Below are positions 8,977 through 16,137 of a stretch of DNA of 64,000 bases, piece by piece. Every line of letters begins with the position of its first letter. Positions within the stretch are counted from its first letter, which is position 1. Both the position numbers and the translations under genes were made by a program. A model generated the notes under the pieces. It was not told the origin of the DNA. It did not search any database and worked only from the letters and a program-made list of their open reading frames with translations. This stretch comes from Mycolicibacterium wolinskyi (GTDB lineage Bacteria > Actinomycetota > Actinomycetes > Mycobacteriales > Mycobacteriaceae): NCBI RefSeq assembly GCF_002101965.1, contig NZ_LQQA01000023.1:1-64000 (forward strand), read 5' to 3'.

Positions 8977-9273
8977 CTACTGAACGGGGCAGGCGTACTT
9001 CCTGGCCACGTCCATCACCCGCTCCTGCGCTCCGGGGCCGATAACCCCCTGAGCGGCCAGTTCCAAACCGATGTATCCAGGTATGCCGCCGATGCACGCC
9101 TGATGGGCAACTCGCCACGCGGTGTCCGGATTCAGGTTGTAGCCATTGCGTTGCAGGCCCTGCAGGTATTCGTCGAATGCCGGGGTGCCCTGGTCGGGGA
9201 TCGCACTGGCCGTGCCGGCCAACGCGATGGCGGCAACCATCGCTGCAAAACCAGCCGTAACCACACGTCTCAT
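8977..9273 (-). CDS. Secreted DUF732 protein
   Basis: 98 residues with a cleavable signal peptide (MRRVVTAGFAAMVAAIALA, cleavage near TASA-IP). The mature domain contains two cysteines (QACIGG and KYACPV), likely a disulfide, and the helical layout of DUF732, a small mycobacterial exported family of unknown function. GGAGA lies about six bases before the ATG. It is the first gene of the minus-strand run leading into the LytS kinase, and may supply the promoter for it. Confidence 0.82.
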   Translation of the reverse strand: MRRVVTAGFAAMVAAIALAGTASAIPDQGTPAFDEYLQGLQRNGYNLNPDTAWRVAHQACIGGIPGYIGLELAAQGVIGPGAQERVMDVARKYACPVQ

Positions 9274-9356
9274 GTTCGTCTCCTACGGGCATATCCACCG
9301 GTTATCGCGTACACGTTCGCACACTTCACCGACGCAGATCGCTGAACCGAACCCCT

Positions 9357-9362
9357 TAGACT
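9357..9362 (+). promoter_or_regulatory. -10 box for a leaderless GTG gene
   Basis: TAGACT ends six bases before the GTG of the HhH-GPD gene at 9369, and no Shine-Dalgarno sequence is present. This spacing puts the transcription start on or next to the first base of the start codon. Confidence 0.5.
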
Positions 9363-9368
9363 GGCGAC

Positions 9369-9947
9369 GTGGGAAAACTGCAGCTTGTCCAAGACCCGGA
9401 GGCCGACGCGTTGCTGGAGGCCAACCCGTTCGCGCTGCTGGTCGGCATGCTGCTCGACCAACAGATCCCGATGGAGACGGCGTTCGCCGGGCCCAAGAAG
9501 ATCGCCGACCGCATCGGCGGCGTCGACGCCCGCCAGATCGCCGACTACAACCCCGACGAGTTCGTGGCGCTGTGCTCGGAAACCCCTGCGATCCATCGCT
9601 TTCCGGGTTCGATGAGCAAACGAGTGCAGGATCTCGCGCGAGCCATCGTCGACGACTACGACGGCGATGTCACCGCACTGTGGACCGAGGGTGACCCGGA
9701 CGGCAAAGAGGTGCTGCGCCGGCTCAAGAGTCTGCCCGGATTCGGTGATCAGAAGGCCCGGATCTTCTTGGCGCTGCTGGGCAAGCAGTACGGCGTGACG
9801 CCGAAGGGCTGGCAGTCCGCGGCCGGTGATTACGGCAAGGCAGGCACCTATATGTCGGTGGCCGACGTCGTGGATGCCGGCTCATTGCAGAAGGTGCGCG
9901 CGTACAAGAAGGACATGAAGGCCAAGGCGAAAGCCGCCAAGGCCTAG
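9369..9947 (+). CDS. HhH-GPD base-excision repair-like protein (Rv1156 type)
   Basis: 192 residues. A helix-hairpin-helix-GPD fold is suggested by LVGMLLDQQIPMETAFAGP near the N-terminus and the hairpin LKSLPGFGDQKARIFLALLG at about 120-140. The C-terminus is Lys/Ala-rich (KKDMKAKAKAAKA), likely DNA contacting. Databases name it HhH-GPD-type or sometimes HesB-like; it lacks the Cys cluster of EndoIII/MutY, so no Fe-S cluster is expected. Substrate lesion unknown. The start is a GTG with the -10 just upstream. Confidence 0.85.
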   Translation: MGKLQLVQDPEADALLEANPFALLVGMLLDQQIPMETAFAGPKKIADRIGGVDARQIADYNPDEFVALCSETPAIHRFPGSMSKRVQDLARAIVDDYDGDVTALWTEGDPDGKEVLRRLKSLPGFGDQKARIFLALLGKQYGVTPKGWQSAAGDYGKAGTYMSVADVVDAGSLQKVRAYKKDMKAKAKAAKA

Positions 9948-10013
9948 CTGGCCTTGTCGAGTCTGCGGTGAGATCACCCTTTTGGGCCAGAAGGCGATCT
10001 GTGCGCAGTCTCG
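9939..10013. terminator. Bidirectional terminator and palindromic repeat between convergent genes
   Basis: Two nested structures fill the gap between the HhH-GPD and nitroreductase genes. AAGGCC-TAGCT-GGCCTT spans the stop codon (9939-9955). A longer-range pair CGAGTCTGCG (9958-9967) and CGCAGTCTCG (10004-10013) matches in nine of ten positions. The second pair resembles the repeat at 25794-25850. Confidence 0.5.
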
Positions 10014-10017
10014 GCGC

Positions 10018-10671
10018 CTAGAACGCGGGCCCGTCGAAGCGCTCACGTGTGGCGATCTCGGACACCGGTTTGCGCGTGAGCTTGGTCAGCTGTCGCACCG
10101 GCTTGCCGAGCGGCAGCACCGCGGCGACCGCGAAATCGTCGGGTATGCCCAACAGCGCCTTCACTTTCGGTTCCTCGGCGACCATCATCGTGGTCAGCAC
10201 GCCGCCATAGCCCTCGTTGCGGGCGGCCAACAGGATGTTCCACACGAACGGATACACCGAGGCGCCGGACACCACGCCGATGCGGTCGAGATCCTGGTCG
10301 AACGCGGCCACCACCCCGAGGTCGACGCACACCACGAGCACGACCGCGGCGTCGAGCAGTTGCGTGGCCCGCGGCACTTGCACTGCTGCCAGATCGTCGG
10401 CTGTTACGCCCATGGGATGCAATGGGTTCCACGGGTTCTCGCCGTTGCGCTTCTGCGCGATGTAGCGTCGCGCACCGGTGACGCTGAGGTCGGCAAGCGA
10501 CTCGCGGGTGTCGCGGTCGCGGACCACCACGATGCGCGTGCCCTGCCGATTGCCTCCGCTGGGCGCGAAGCGGGCATGGTCGAGGATCCGTTCGAGCACC
10601 TCGTCGGGGAGTGGATCGTCGGTGAACTGCCGGGTGGCCCCGGTGGTGCGCATGACGTCGTAAAGCTCCAT
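10018..10671 (-). CDS. Nitroreductase family FMN oxidoreductase
   Basis: 217 residues with the nitroreductase fold: the FMN-binding N-terminal motif RQFTDDPLP then RFAPSGGNRQGTR, and GYGGVLTTMM followed by PDDFAVAAVLPLGKP in the C-terminal half. These enzymes reduce nitro groups, quinones or other electrophiles with NAD(P)H; the physiological substrate is unknown. ATG with AAGGA about eight bases upstream. Divergent from the small DUF1059 gene with 45 bp between them. Confidence 0.9.
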   Translation of the reverse strand: MELYDVMRTTGATRQFTDDPLPDEVLERILDHARFAPSGGNRQGTRIVVVRDRDTRESLADLSVTGARRYIAQKRNGENPWNPLHPMGVTADDLAAVQVPRATQLLDAAVVLVVCVDLGVVAAFDQDLDRIGVVSGASVYPFVWNILLAARNEGYGGVLTTMMVAEEPKVKALLGIPDDFAVAAVLPLGKPVRQLTKLTRKPVSEIATRERFDGPAF

Positions 10672-10716
10672 GCCTACATCCTTTTGTCGGTAGACGACCT
10701 ATGCAATTGTGAAGAT

Positions 10717-10866
10717 ATGGCGAAGACACATCTCAACTGCCCCTGCGGTGAAGCGATCACCGGTACCGACGAGGACGACCTCGTCGAGAAGGCACAGACC
10801 CATCTGGCCGAGGCCCACCCCGGCCGCGAATACGACCGCGAAATGATCCTGTTCATGGCCTACTGA
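10717..10866 (+). CDS. DUF1059 small protein
   Basis: A 49-residue protein beginning MAKTHLNCPCGEAITG, with a CPC motif, an acidic middle (TDEDDLVEKAQTHL) and HPGREYDREMI near the end. This is the DUF1059 pattern of small metal-binding-like proteins; function unknown. The start is supported by a GTGAAGA stretch upstream and by the conserved N-terminus. It ends at 10866 and is convergent with the Ala/Pro-rich gene. Confidence 0.85.
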   Translation: MAKTHLNCPCGEAITGTDEDDLVEKAQTHLAEAHPGREYDREMILFMAY

Positions 10867-10895
10867 TCGGCCCACCCGACGAACAGCCTTAACAA

Positions 10896-10933
10896 AATTC
10901 CCGGTCGCCAGCCGTGGCCGGCGACCGGGAATT
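10896..10933. terminator. Strong bidirectional hairpin terminator
   Basis: A perfect 14-bp stem, AATTCCCGGTCGCC at 10896-10909 pairing with GGCGACCGGGAATT at 10920-10933, with a 10-base loop. It lies between two convergent genes. A-rich sequence precedes it and CCGTTTCC follows, so it could terminate both. Confidence 0.8.
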
Positions 10934-10957
10934 CCGTTTCCCCATTCTCTACTGTGG

Positions 10958-11965
10958 TCAGGGCACCACCGTCGAACCGATGGTGGGCATGAATTGGCAT
11001 TGCTTCTCAGTGGTCGTGACCTGGCCGAAGATCGTCGACATGATGCTGCCCGAGCCAGTGTCGGCGATGGCGGTCAACGTGGTCGGCCCCTGAGGGTTGA
11101 TGTCCGAGCGCGGCTTGAGTGTCGCGCTGCCCGACTTGCCGGTGGTCAGGTTCACCCACGTGACGTTCAGCGGCAACTTCTGCTCGGCCGCCGGGCCGGG
11201 CGTTCCGACGGCGGTGAACACGTAAGCGGTCTGGCCGGGGCCGGGGCCGGGTGCCGGTATCTTCGCCGGGCCGGCGACCGAAATGGCCGTCGCCAGAACG
11301 TTTCCGCCGTCCTTGAGGCAGCCGTTGCTGATGGACGGGTACATGAAGTCCTGCGTCGGCGGCGTGTCCGGTCCGAATCCGGGCGGGGGAGTCGGCCCCG
11401 GCGCCGGCGCGGCGGCGCCTTCCGGTGCGGGAGCGGGCGCAGGTGCGGCCTCCGGCGCGGGGGCGGGAGCTGGCACGGGGGCCGCCTCCGGGGCGGGAGC
11501 CGGTGCGGGTGCTGCCGCCTCCGGCGCCGGCGCCGGTGGCGCTGCCTCCGGCACGTGCAGCGCCGGCCCGACCGCATGGGCCGGGTCGACGCCTGCGGGC
11601 AGGTGCGCGTCGAGGCCCGCGCCGGCAGCCGGAATGTGCTCTGGTGCCAGGGCCACCGGCGCCGCCGCGGCCGGTTCGGTGACGAACTGGTTGACCGCCG
11701 TCGCGACATTGCGAGAGTCGGCCGGTGCCTCCTTGTTGGCGGCGAAGGCCTGCGCGGCCGCCATCAACAGCTGTGCCGCCCCAGCCGGGTCGGCTGCCGC
11801 CTGCTGAATGATCGGGCTCAGCCCTTCCACCGCCGACAGGCCGGGCGCTTGCAGCCCGTCGATCGGCAGCGGCGCCGGATCGGCGTTGGCTACGCCGCTG
11901 CCGAACAGCAGCGCGGCCGAGGAACCGATCGCGACGACGGTGGCGAACAGCTTTTTCGATGACAT
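10958..11965 (-). CDS. Secreted Ala/Pro-rich protein (Rv1157c homologue)
   Basis: 335 residues. A signal peptide (SKKLFATVVAIGSSAALLFG, cleavage near ANA-DP) is followed by a helical region of about 90 residues. Then comes a long low-complexity stretch of Pro-Ala and Glu (about 135-200), and a C-terminal domain of about 125 residues with two cysteines (NGCLK and KQCQF). It matches the M. tuberculosis Rv1157c locus in position and composition. Function unknown; exported or cell-wall associated. It shares the leader ATTGGGAGA..CC just before its ATG with the next gene upstream. Confidence 0.85.
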   Translation of the reverse strand: MSSKKLFATVVAIGSSAALLFGSGVANADPAPLPIDGLQAPGLSAVEGLSPIIQQAAADPAGAAQLLMAAAQAFAANKEAPADSRNVATAVNQFVTEPAAAAPVALAPEHIPAAGAGLDAHLPAGVDPAHAVGPALHVPEAAPPAPAPEAAAPAPAPAPEAAPVPAPAPAPEAAPAPAPAPEGAAAPAPGPTPPPGFGPDTPPTQDFMYPSISNGCLKDGGNVLATAISVAGPAKIPAPGPGPGQTAYVFTAVGTPGPAAEQKLPLNVTWVNLTTGKSGSATLKPRSDINPQGPTTLTAIADTGSGSIMSTIFGQVTTTEKQCQFMPTIGSTVVP

Positions 11966-12007
11966 GGCTCTCCCAATGCGTTTCGGGCGGTCAGACCAGT
12001 TGGGTGA

Positions 12008-12628
12008 TCAGGGCAAGCCGGCGGTCAGCAGCGGTGCGAGGGCCAATGCCCCCGGAGCACTCGCGGCAGAGGCGGTCGGCACGCTCGCCGCGGGTGCGGC
12101 TGCACTTGCCACCGGGGCCGTCGCGCTGGTGGCCGTCGGGGCGAGGTTGGCGAGCTGGCTGCCGACGGGCGCGAGCGACGCCAGGTCACCCGGGATGTTG
12201 ATCTGCTGCGGCAGCGGGACCGGCATGCCCGGCACCTGCGGGATCTTCACCTCGGCCGACGGAATCAGGTTGGCGACGCCGTTGGCGGCCGGTGCACCCG
12301 CGGTGGTTGCGGCGGGAGCGGTCGGAAGCGCGGGCTGGGCAACGGTCGCCGGAGCCTGCGGCAGGGTGACCGACGCGGTTGCCGACGGGGCCGGGGCCGG
12401 CGCGGCCGCCGGGGTACCGGTCAGCGCCGACGCGACACCTTGCAGCAGCTGCGGCGCCGCGCCAGGCACGCCGGCGAGCTGGTTGACGATCGGCACATTC
12501 GGCACGCCGGGTGCCGGCGGCGCCGGCACGGGCTCCGCGTTTGCCGTGGCGCTGAGCGCCAATGCGACCGGGAGAGCGCCCGCCGCCGCGATCATGCTGG
12601 TGGAAAATGCTTTCCAGGTGAGTTTCAT
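12008..12628 (-). CDS. Secreted Ala/Pro/Val-rich protein (Rv1158c homologue)
   Basis: 206 residues with signal peptide MKLTWKAFSTSMIAAAGALP and likely cleavage at ANA-EP. The mature part is low complexity, rich in Ala, Pro, Val and Thr, with an amphipathic segment near 120-160 (LIPSAEVKIPQVPGMPVPL) and no cysteines. Position and composition match Rv1158c. The 5' leader CCGATTGGGAGAACC before the ATG nearly repeats that of the 10958-11965 gene, and the two lie 42 bp apart on one strand, so they are probably regulated alike. Function unknown. Confidence 0.82.
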   Translation of the reverse strand: MKLTWKAFSTSMIAAAGALPVALALSATANAEPVPAPPAPGVPNVPIVNQLAGVPGAAPQLLQGVASALTGTPAAAPAPAPSATASVTLPQAPATVAQPALPTAPAATTAGAPAANGVANLIPSAEVKIPQVPGMPVPLPQQINIPGDLASLAPVGSQLANLAPTATSATAPVASAAAPAASVPTASAASAPGALALAPLLTAGLP

Positions 12629-12699
12629 GGTTCTCCCAATCGGTTGACTGCACGTCTGTGCCCGAAACTATCGAGTTACTGGTGTTACTCAAGTGACAC

Positions 12700-14082
12700 G
12701 TGTGGCGGTTATTCAACCGTTACGGCAGTGACTGGAATCGGTTATCCGGCCGCGGTGGGTGCGCCAGGCGCCGACTGTCACGCTGGCGTGGCTCCCGGGG
12801 CCCAGCGTCACGCTGGCGTGACAGCGGCGGGCCGGCCGCTAAAGTCGGGCCGGTAAACACGACATCGGCTACCACCGTCACAGCATCGGCGCGGCTGCAA
12901 CGCCTGGCGCCGATGTTGCTGATCGCCAGCATCGTGGCGCGGCTCGCGTGGACGTACCTGGTGCCGAACGGGGCCAACTTCGTCGACCTCCACGTGTATG
13001 TCGGCGGCGCGGACGCGCTTGACGGGCCGGGCGCGCTCTACGACTACGTCTACGCCGACCAGACACCCGACTTCCCGTTGCCGTTCACCTATCCGCCGTT
13101 CGCCGCAGTGGTGTTCTATCCGCTACACCTGCTGCCGTTCGGCGTGGTGGCATTGCTGTGGCAGATCGGCACGATCGCCGCGCTGTACGGCGTGGTGCGG
13201 ATCAGTCAGCTTCTGCTCGACACGCAGGCCGACCGGCGTGTCGGCATGCTCTGGACGGCCGTCGGCATCTGGACCGAGCCGTTGCGCAGCACATTCGACT
13301 ACGGGCAGGTCAACGTCATCCTCGTGCTCGCGGTGCTCTACGCGGTGTACTCGACGCGGTGGTGGGTGTCGGGGCTGCTGGTGGGCCTTGCCGCGGGCGT
13401 GAAACTCACTCCGGCCGTGTCGGGGCTGTACTTCCTCGGCGCGCGCCGCTGGGCCACCGTGGTGTTCTCGGCGGCGGTGTTCTTCGCGACGGTCGGGGTG
13501 TCTTGGCTGATCGTCGGGGAACAGGCCCGCCGCTACTTCACCCAGCTGCTCGGCGACGCCGACCGGATCGGGCCGATCGCCACGTCGTTCAACCAGTCCT
13601 GGCGCGGCGGCATCTCGCGCATCCTCGGCCACGACGCCGGATTCGGACCGCTTGTGCTGCTCGGCATCGTGGTCACGGCGATCCTGGCCATGTTGGCTTG
13701 GCGCGCCATCGGCGGCAGCGCCGACCGGCTCGGCGCGATCGTGGTGGTGAGCCTGTTCGGGCTCCTGTTCTCCCCGATCTCGTGGACGCACCACTGGGTG
13801 TGGCTGATCCCGTTGATGATCTGGCTGCTGCACGGACCGCTGGCCGACCGTCTCGGCGCGCGGATTCTGGGCTGGGGTTGGCTCGCGTTGACGCTCATCG
13901 GGGTGCCGTGGCTGCTCAGTTTCGCCCAGCCGAGCATCTGGGAGATCAGCCGGCCGTGGTATCTGGCCTGGGCCGGCCTGGTCTACATCGTCGCCACGTT
14001 GGCGACCCTGGCATGGATCGCCGCGGCCGCGAGGAGCAAGCCGGCAGACGCTAACTCGCCCCGTCGGCCAGTATCCGGTTGA
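12700..14082 (+). CDS. pimE: PimE, polyprenol-phosphomannose-dependent PIM mannosyltransferase
   Basis: A GT-C glycosyltransferase with about ten helices. After the first helix it reads ARLAWTYLVPNGANFVDLHV, carrying the Asp (VDLHVY) catalytic in this family, then YADQTPDFPLPFTYPP. It adds an alpha-1,2 mannose in polar PIM synthesis on the outer membrane face using polyprenol-P-mannose. The start is uncertain: GTG 12700 would give 460 residues, but its first 50 codons cross a repeat (12777-12822). TAAAGT at 12840-12845 looks like a -10 box, and the next in-frame ATG is 12913. The 3' end overlaps the convergent pterin dehydratase gene by 32 bp. LpqW, known to affect the same pathway, is encoded at 28287. 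Confidence 0.9.
   Translation: MWRLFNRYGSDWNRLSGRGGCARRRLSRWRGSRGPASRWRDSGGPAAKVGPVNTTSATTVTASARLQRLAPMLLIASIVARLAWTYLVPNGANFVDLHVYVGGADALDGPGALYDYVYADQTPDFPLPFTYPPFAAVVFYPLHLLPFGVVALLWQIGTIAALYGVVRISQLLLDTQADRRVGMLWTAVGIWTEPLRSTFDYGQVNVILVLAVLYAVYSTRWWVSGLLVGLAAGVKLTPAVSGLYFLGARRWATVVFSAAVFFATVGVSWLIVGEQARRYFTQLLGDADRIGPIATSFNQSWRGGISRILGHDAGFGPLVLLGIVVTAILAMLAWRAIGGSADRLGAIVVVSLFGLLFSPISWTHHWVWLIPLMIWLLHGPLADRLGARILGWGWLALTLIGVPWLLSFAQPSIWEISRPWYLAWAGLVYIVATLATLAWIAAAARSKPADANSPRRPVSG
12777..12822. repeat. Tandem copies of a GTCACGCTGGCGTG palindrome
   Basis: GTCACGCTGGCGTGGC at 12777-12792 and GTCACGCTGGCGTGAC at 12807-12822 lie 30 bp apart. The second is a perfect palindrome (GTCACGC-TG-GCGTGAC). 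A related unit forms the hairpin at 47464-47511. The copies lie just before, or within, the N-terminal region of pimE. Confidence 0.6.
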
Positions 14083-14344
14083 TCTCCTCTGCCATCTGAA
14101 CGTCCTTTTCGGTGATGCCGCCCGCGGAGTGCGTCACCAATGCGAAAGTGACTGTTCGCCAACGGATATCGATATCCGGATGATGGTCCTTCTCCTCGGC
14201 GAACTCGGCCACGCGACGGACCGCGTCGATACCGTCGAGGAAGCTCGGGAACTTGACGGATCGGCGCAGCGCGCCGGCCGCGCGCTCCCAGCCGGGTAGG
14301 TCGGGTAACGCGGCGTCAACCTGATCATTCGATAACACAGCCAT
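14051..14344 (-). CDS. 4a-hydroxytetrahydrobiopterin dehydratase (PCD/DCoH family)
   Basis: 97 residues with the PCD signature EKDHHPDIDIRWRTVTFAL (two His and Asp of the active site) and the closing ITEKDVQMAEEIN segment. PCD recycles pterin 4a-carbinolamine; in mycobacteria without aromatic hydroxylases it may serve molybdopterin or transcriptional roles, which is inference. Corresponds to Rv1159A. ATG at 14344 is divergent from mutT2 with only 27 bp between start codons. Confidence 0.92.
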   Translation of the reverse strand: MAVLSNDQVDAALPDLPGWERAAGALRRSVKFPSFLDGIDAVRRVAEFAEEKDHHPDIDIRWRTVTFALVTHSAGGITEKDVQMAEEINRILADGAS

Positions 14345-14371
14345 GGGTTCGACCGTATACCGTCGGGCGCG
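14345..14371. promoter_or_regulatory. Compact divergent promoter (pterin dehydratase / mutT2)
   Basis: The whole 27-bp spacer holds overlapping -10 boxes on both strands around GTATAC. TACCGT (14358-14363, plus) lies 8 bases from the mutT2 ATG. TACGGT (14357-14352, minus) lies 7 bases from the dehydratase ATG. No ribosome binding sites fit, so both mRNAs are probably leaderless. Confidence 0.45.
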
Positions 14372-14770
14372 ATGGATGAGCAGATCGTCGTTGCGGGGGC
14401 ACTCATTTCGGGAGCCGCTCTGCTGGTGGCCCAGCGGGACCGGCCCGCGGCACTCGCCGGGCTGTGGGAACTGCCGGGCGGCAAGGTGGCCGCGGGGGAG
14501 AGCGATGCCGCCGCCCTGGTCCGAGAGTTGCGCGAGGAGCTCGGTATCGAGGTGACGGTGGGTGCGCGCCTCGGGGCCGACGTTGCGCTCAGTGACACCA
14601 TGACGCTGCGCGCCTATCGGGTGTCGCTGACCGCGGGCAGCCCGCAGCCGCATGACCACCGTGCCCTGCGGTGGGTGAGCGCCGACGAACTCGACGGATT
14701 GGCGTGGGTTCCGGCGGATCGGGCCTGGGTCGTCGACCTGGCGTCCGTGTTGCGATCGCCTTGCCCTTGA
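14372..14770 (+). CDS. mutT2: MutT2 Nudix (d)CTP/oxidised nucleotide pyrophosphatase
   Basis: 132 residues with a Nudix box at about 35-57 (GGKVAAGESDAAALVRELRE then ELGI). The N-terminal QIVVAGALI strand is typical of MutT. MutT2 of mycobacteria hydrolyses dCTP, CTP and 5-methyl-dCTP better than 8-oxo-dGTP, so a pool-cleaning role is expected. Matches Rv1160 by position. Confidence 0.9.
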   Translation: MDEQIVVAGALISGAALLVAQRDRPAALAGLWELPGGKVAAGESDAAALVRELREELGIEVTVGARLGADVALSDTMTLRAYRVSLTAGSPQPHDHRALRWVSADELDGLAWVPADRAWVVDLASVLRSPCP

Positions 14771-14843
14771 TCGGTTTGCTGCTGCAACATCAGTTAACTG
14801 TTGTGGCGCAAGGGATCAATTCCGGCACAGCCATGTTGCGAAT

Positions 14844-14882
14844 TACGTTTCCGTGAAAGTACCCGTAACGTTTGCGCGAAAA
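14844..14882 (+). promoter_or_regulatory. Direct repeats upstream of narK
   Basis: TTACGTTTCCGTGAAA (14844-14858 region) and TAACGTTTGCGCGAAA (14866-14881 region) form an imperfect direct repeat with a 23-bp period, ending about 40 bp before the narK GTG. Two turns of helix apart, they look like a regulator site. GlnR boxes are similar in style, but the AC-n9-AC spacing is not exact. Confidence 0.4.
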
Positions 14883-14919
14883 TGACGCGGTTGCTGGTGG
14901 GTGATGTTTTCCTGGACTG

Positions 14920-16137
14920 GTGAGCACGGCCACCACGCCGTACACCGGTCGGCGCCAGAGCGTGAACCTTGTGCTGGCGACTTGGGTATCGGCCATCAAC
15001 TTCTGGGCCTGGAACATGATCGGGCCGTTGTCCACCACCTACGCCGGAGACATGAGGCTGAGCAGTACGGAAGCCTCGATGCTGGTCGCCACGCCGATCT
15101 TGGTCGGATCGCTGGGGCGGATCGTGATCGGTTCGCTGACCGACCGATTCGGCGGGCGAACGATGTTCATCGCGGTCTCGCTCGCCTCGATCCCGCCCGT
15201 CGTGGCGGTCGGGTTGGCCGCCGAGGCCGGCTCATACCCGCTGCTGCTGGTCTTCGGGTTCTTCCTCGGTATCGCGGGCACGATCTTCGCCGTCGGTATC
15301 CCGTTCTCCAACAACTGGTATGAACCGTCGCGCCGGGGTTTTGCGACCGGCGTGTTCGGCATGGGCATGGTCGGCACGGCGCTGTCGGCGTTCTTCACGC
15401 CCCGGTTCGTGAACTGGTTCGGACTCATGGCCACTCACCTCATCGTGGCCGCGGCGCTCGCGTTGACGGCGGTGCTGTGCATCGTGGTGATGAAAGATGC
15501 CCCGGCCTTCGTGCCGAACACCGACCCGGTGCTGCCCAAGCTCAAGGCCGCCGCGAAACTGGCTGTCACGTGGGAGATGTCGTTCCTGTACGCGGTCGTG
15601 TTCGGCGGATTCGTGGCGTTCAGCAACTACCTGCCGACCTACATCAAGACCGTCTACGACTTCCCGGCGGTCGAAGCCGGTGCCCGAACCGCCGCGTTCG
15701 CCCTCGCCGCCGTGCTGGCCCGGCCGATCGGCGGTGCCCTCTCGGACCGGATTCCGCCCAAATACGTGGTCTTGGTGTCGTTCGCCGGTACCGCATTGAT
15801 GGCTTTCGTCGCGGTGTTCGAGCCGCCGCCTGATGTGTGGTCGGCGGCGACGTTCATCACGCTGGCGATATTCCTCGGCATCGGCACCGGCGGCGTGTTC
15901 GCCTGGGTGGCCCGCCGCGCGCCCGCCAAGTCGGTTGGCTCGGTCACCGGAATCGTCGCCGCCGCAGGCGGTTTGGGCGGCTACTTCCCGCCGCTCGTGA
16001 TGGGCGCGACGTATGACCGGGTCGGCAACGACTACACCGTCGGCCTGCTGTTGCTGGTGGCGACCGCGCTGGTGGCGTTGGCCTACACCGCACTTCGGCT
16101 GCACGCGCACGAACCCGTCAAGGAGCCCAAGCCGTGA
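14920..16137 (+). CDS. narK: NarK-family nitrate/nitrite transporter
   Basis: 405 residues, twelve helices of the MFS NNP family. Features are WVSAINFWAWNMIGPLS at helix 1, GRIVIGSLTDRFGGRTMF in the 2-3 loop, the nitrate signature GIAGTIFAVGIPFSNNWYEP at helix 5 and GLGGYFPPLVMGATYD at helix 11. It should import nitrate or exchange nitrate for nitrite for the reductase encoded downstream. GTG start; its stop overlaps the narG GTG (GTGA), so transporter and enzyme are translationally coupled. A 149-bp upstream gap carries direct repeats. Confidence 0.93.
   Translation: MSTATTPYTGRRQSVNLVLATWVSAINFWAWNMIGPLSTTYAGDMRLSSTEASMLVATPILVGSLGRIVIGSLTDRFGGRTMFIAVSLASIPPVVAVGLAAEAGSYPLLLVFGFFLGIAGTIFAVGIPFSNNWYEPSRRGFATGVFGMGMVGTALSAFFTPRFVNWFGLMATHLIVAAALALTAVLCIVVMKDAPAFVPNTDPVLPKLKAAAKLAVTWEMSFLYAVVFGGFVAFSNYLPTYIKTVYDFPAVEAGARTAAFALAAVLARPIGGALSDRIPPKYVVLVSFAGTALMAFVAVFEPPPDVWSAATFITLAIFLGIGTGGVFAWVARRAPAKSVGSVTGIVAAAGGLGGYFPPLVMGATYDRVGNDYTVGLLLLVATALVALAYTALRLHAHEPVKEPKP

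Noticed and set aside
7897..9345. 482-codon frame opposite the LytS kinase
   Set aside because: Shadow frame over a gene with intact kinase motifs; no recognisable protein features.
11283..11807. Gly/Ala-rich frame that looks PE_PGRS-like
   Set aside because: It is the antisense of the Pro/Ala repeats of the Rv1157c-type gene; no PE domain precedes it.
14844..14882. DosR box for the nar operon
   Set aside because: The repeats do not contain the GGGACTT-type half-sites of DosR boxes; kept only as an unassigned direct repeat.
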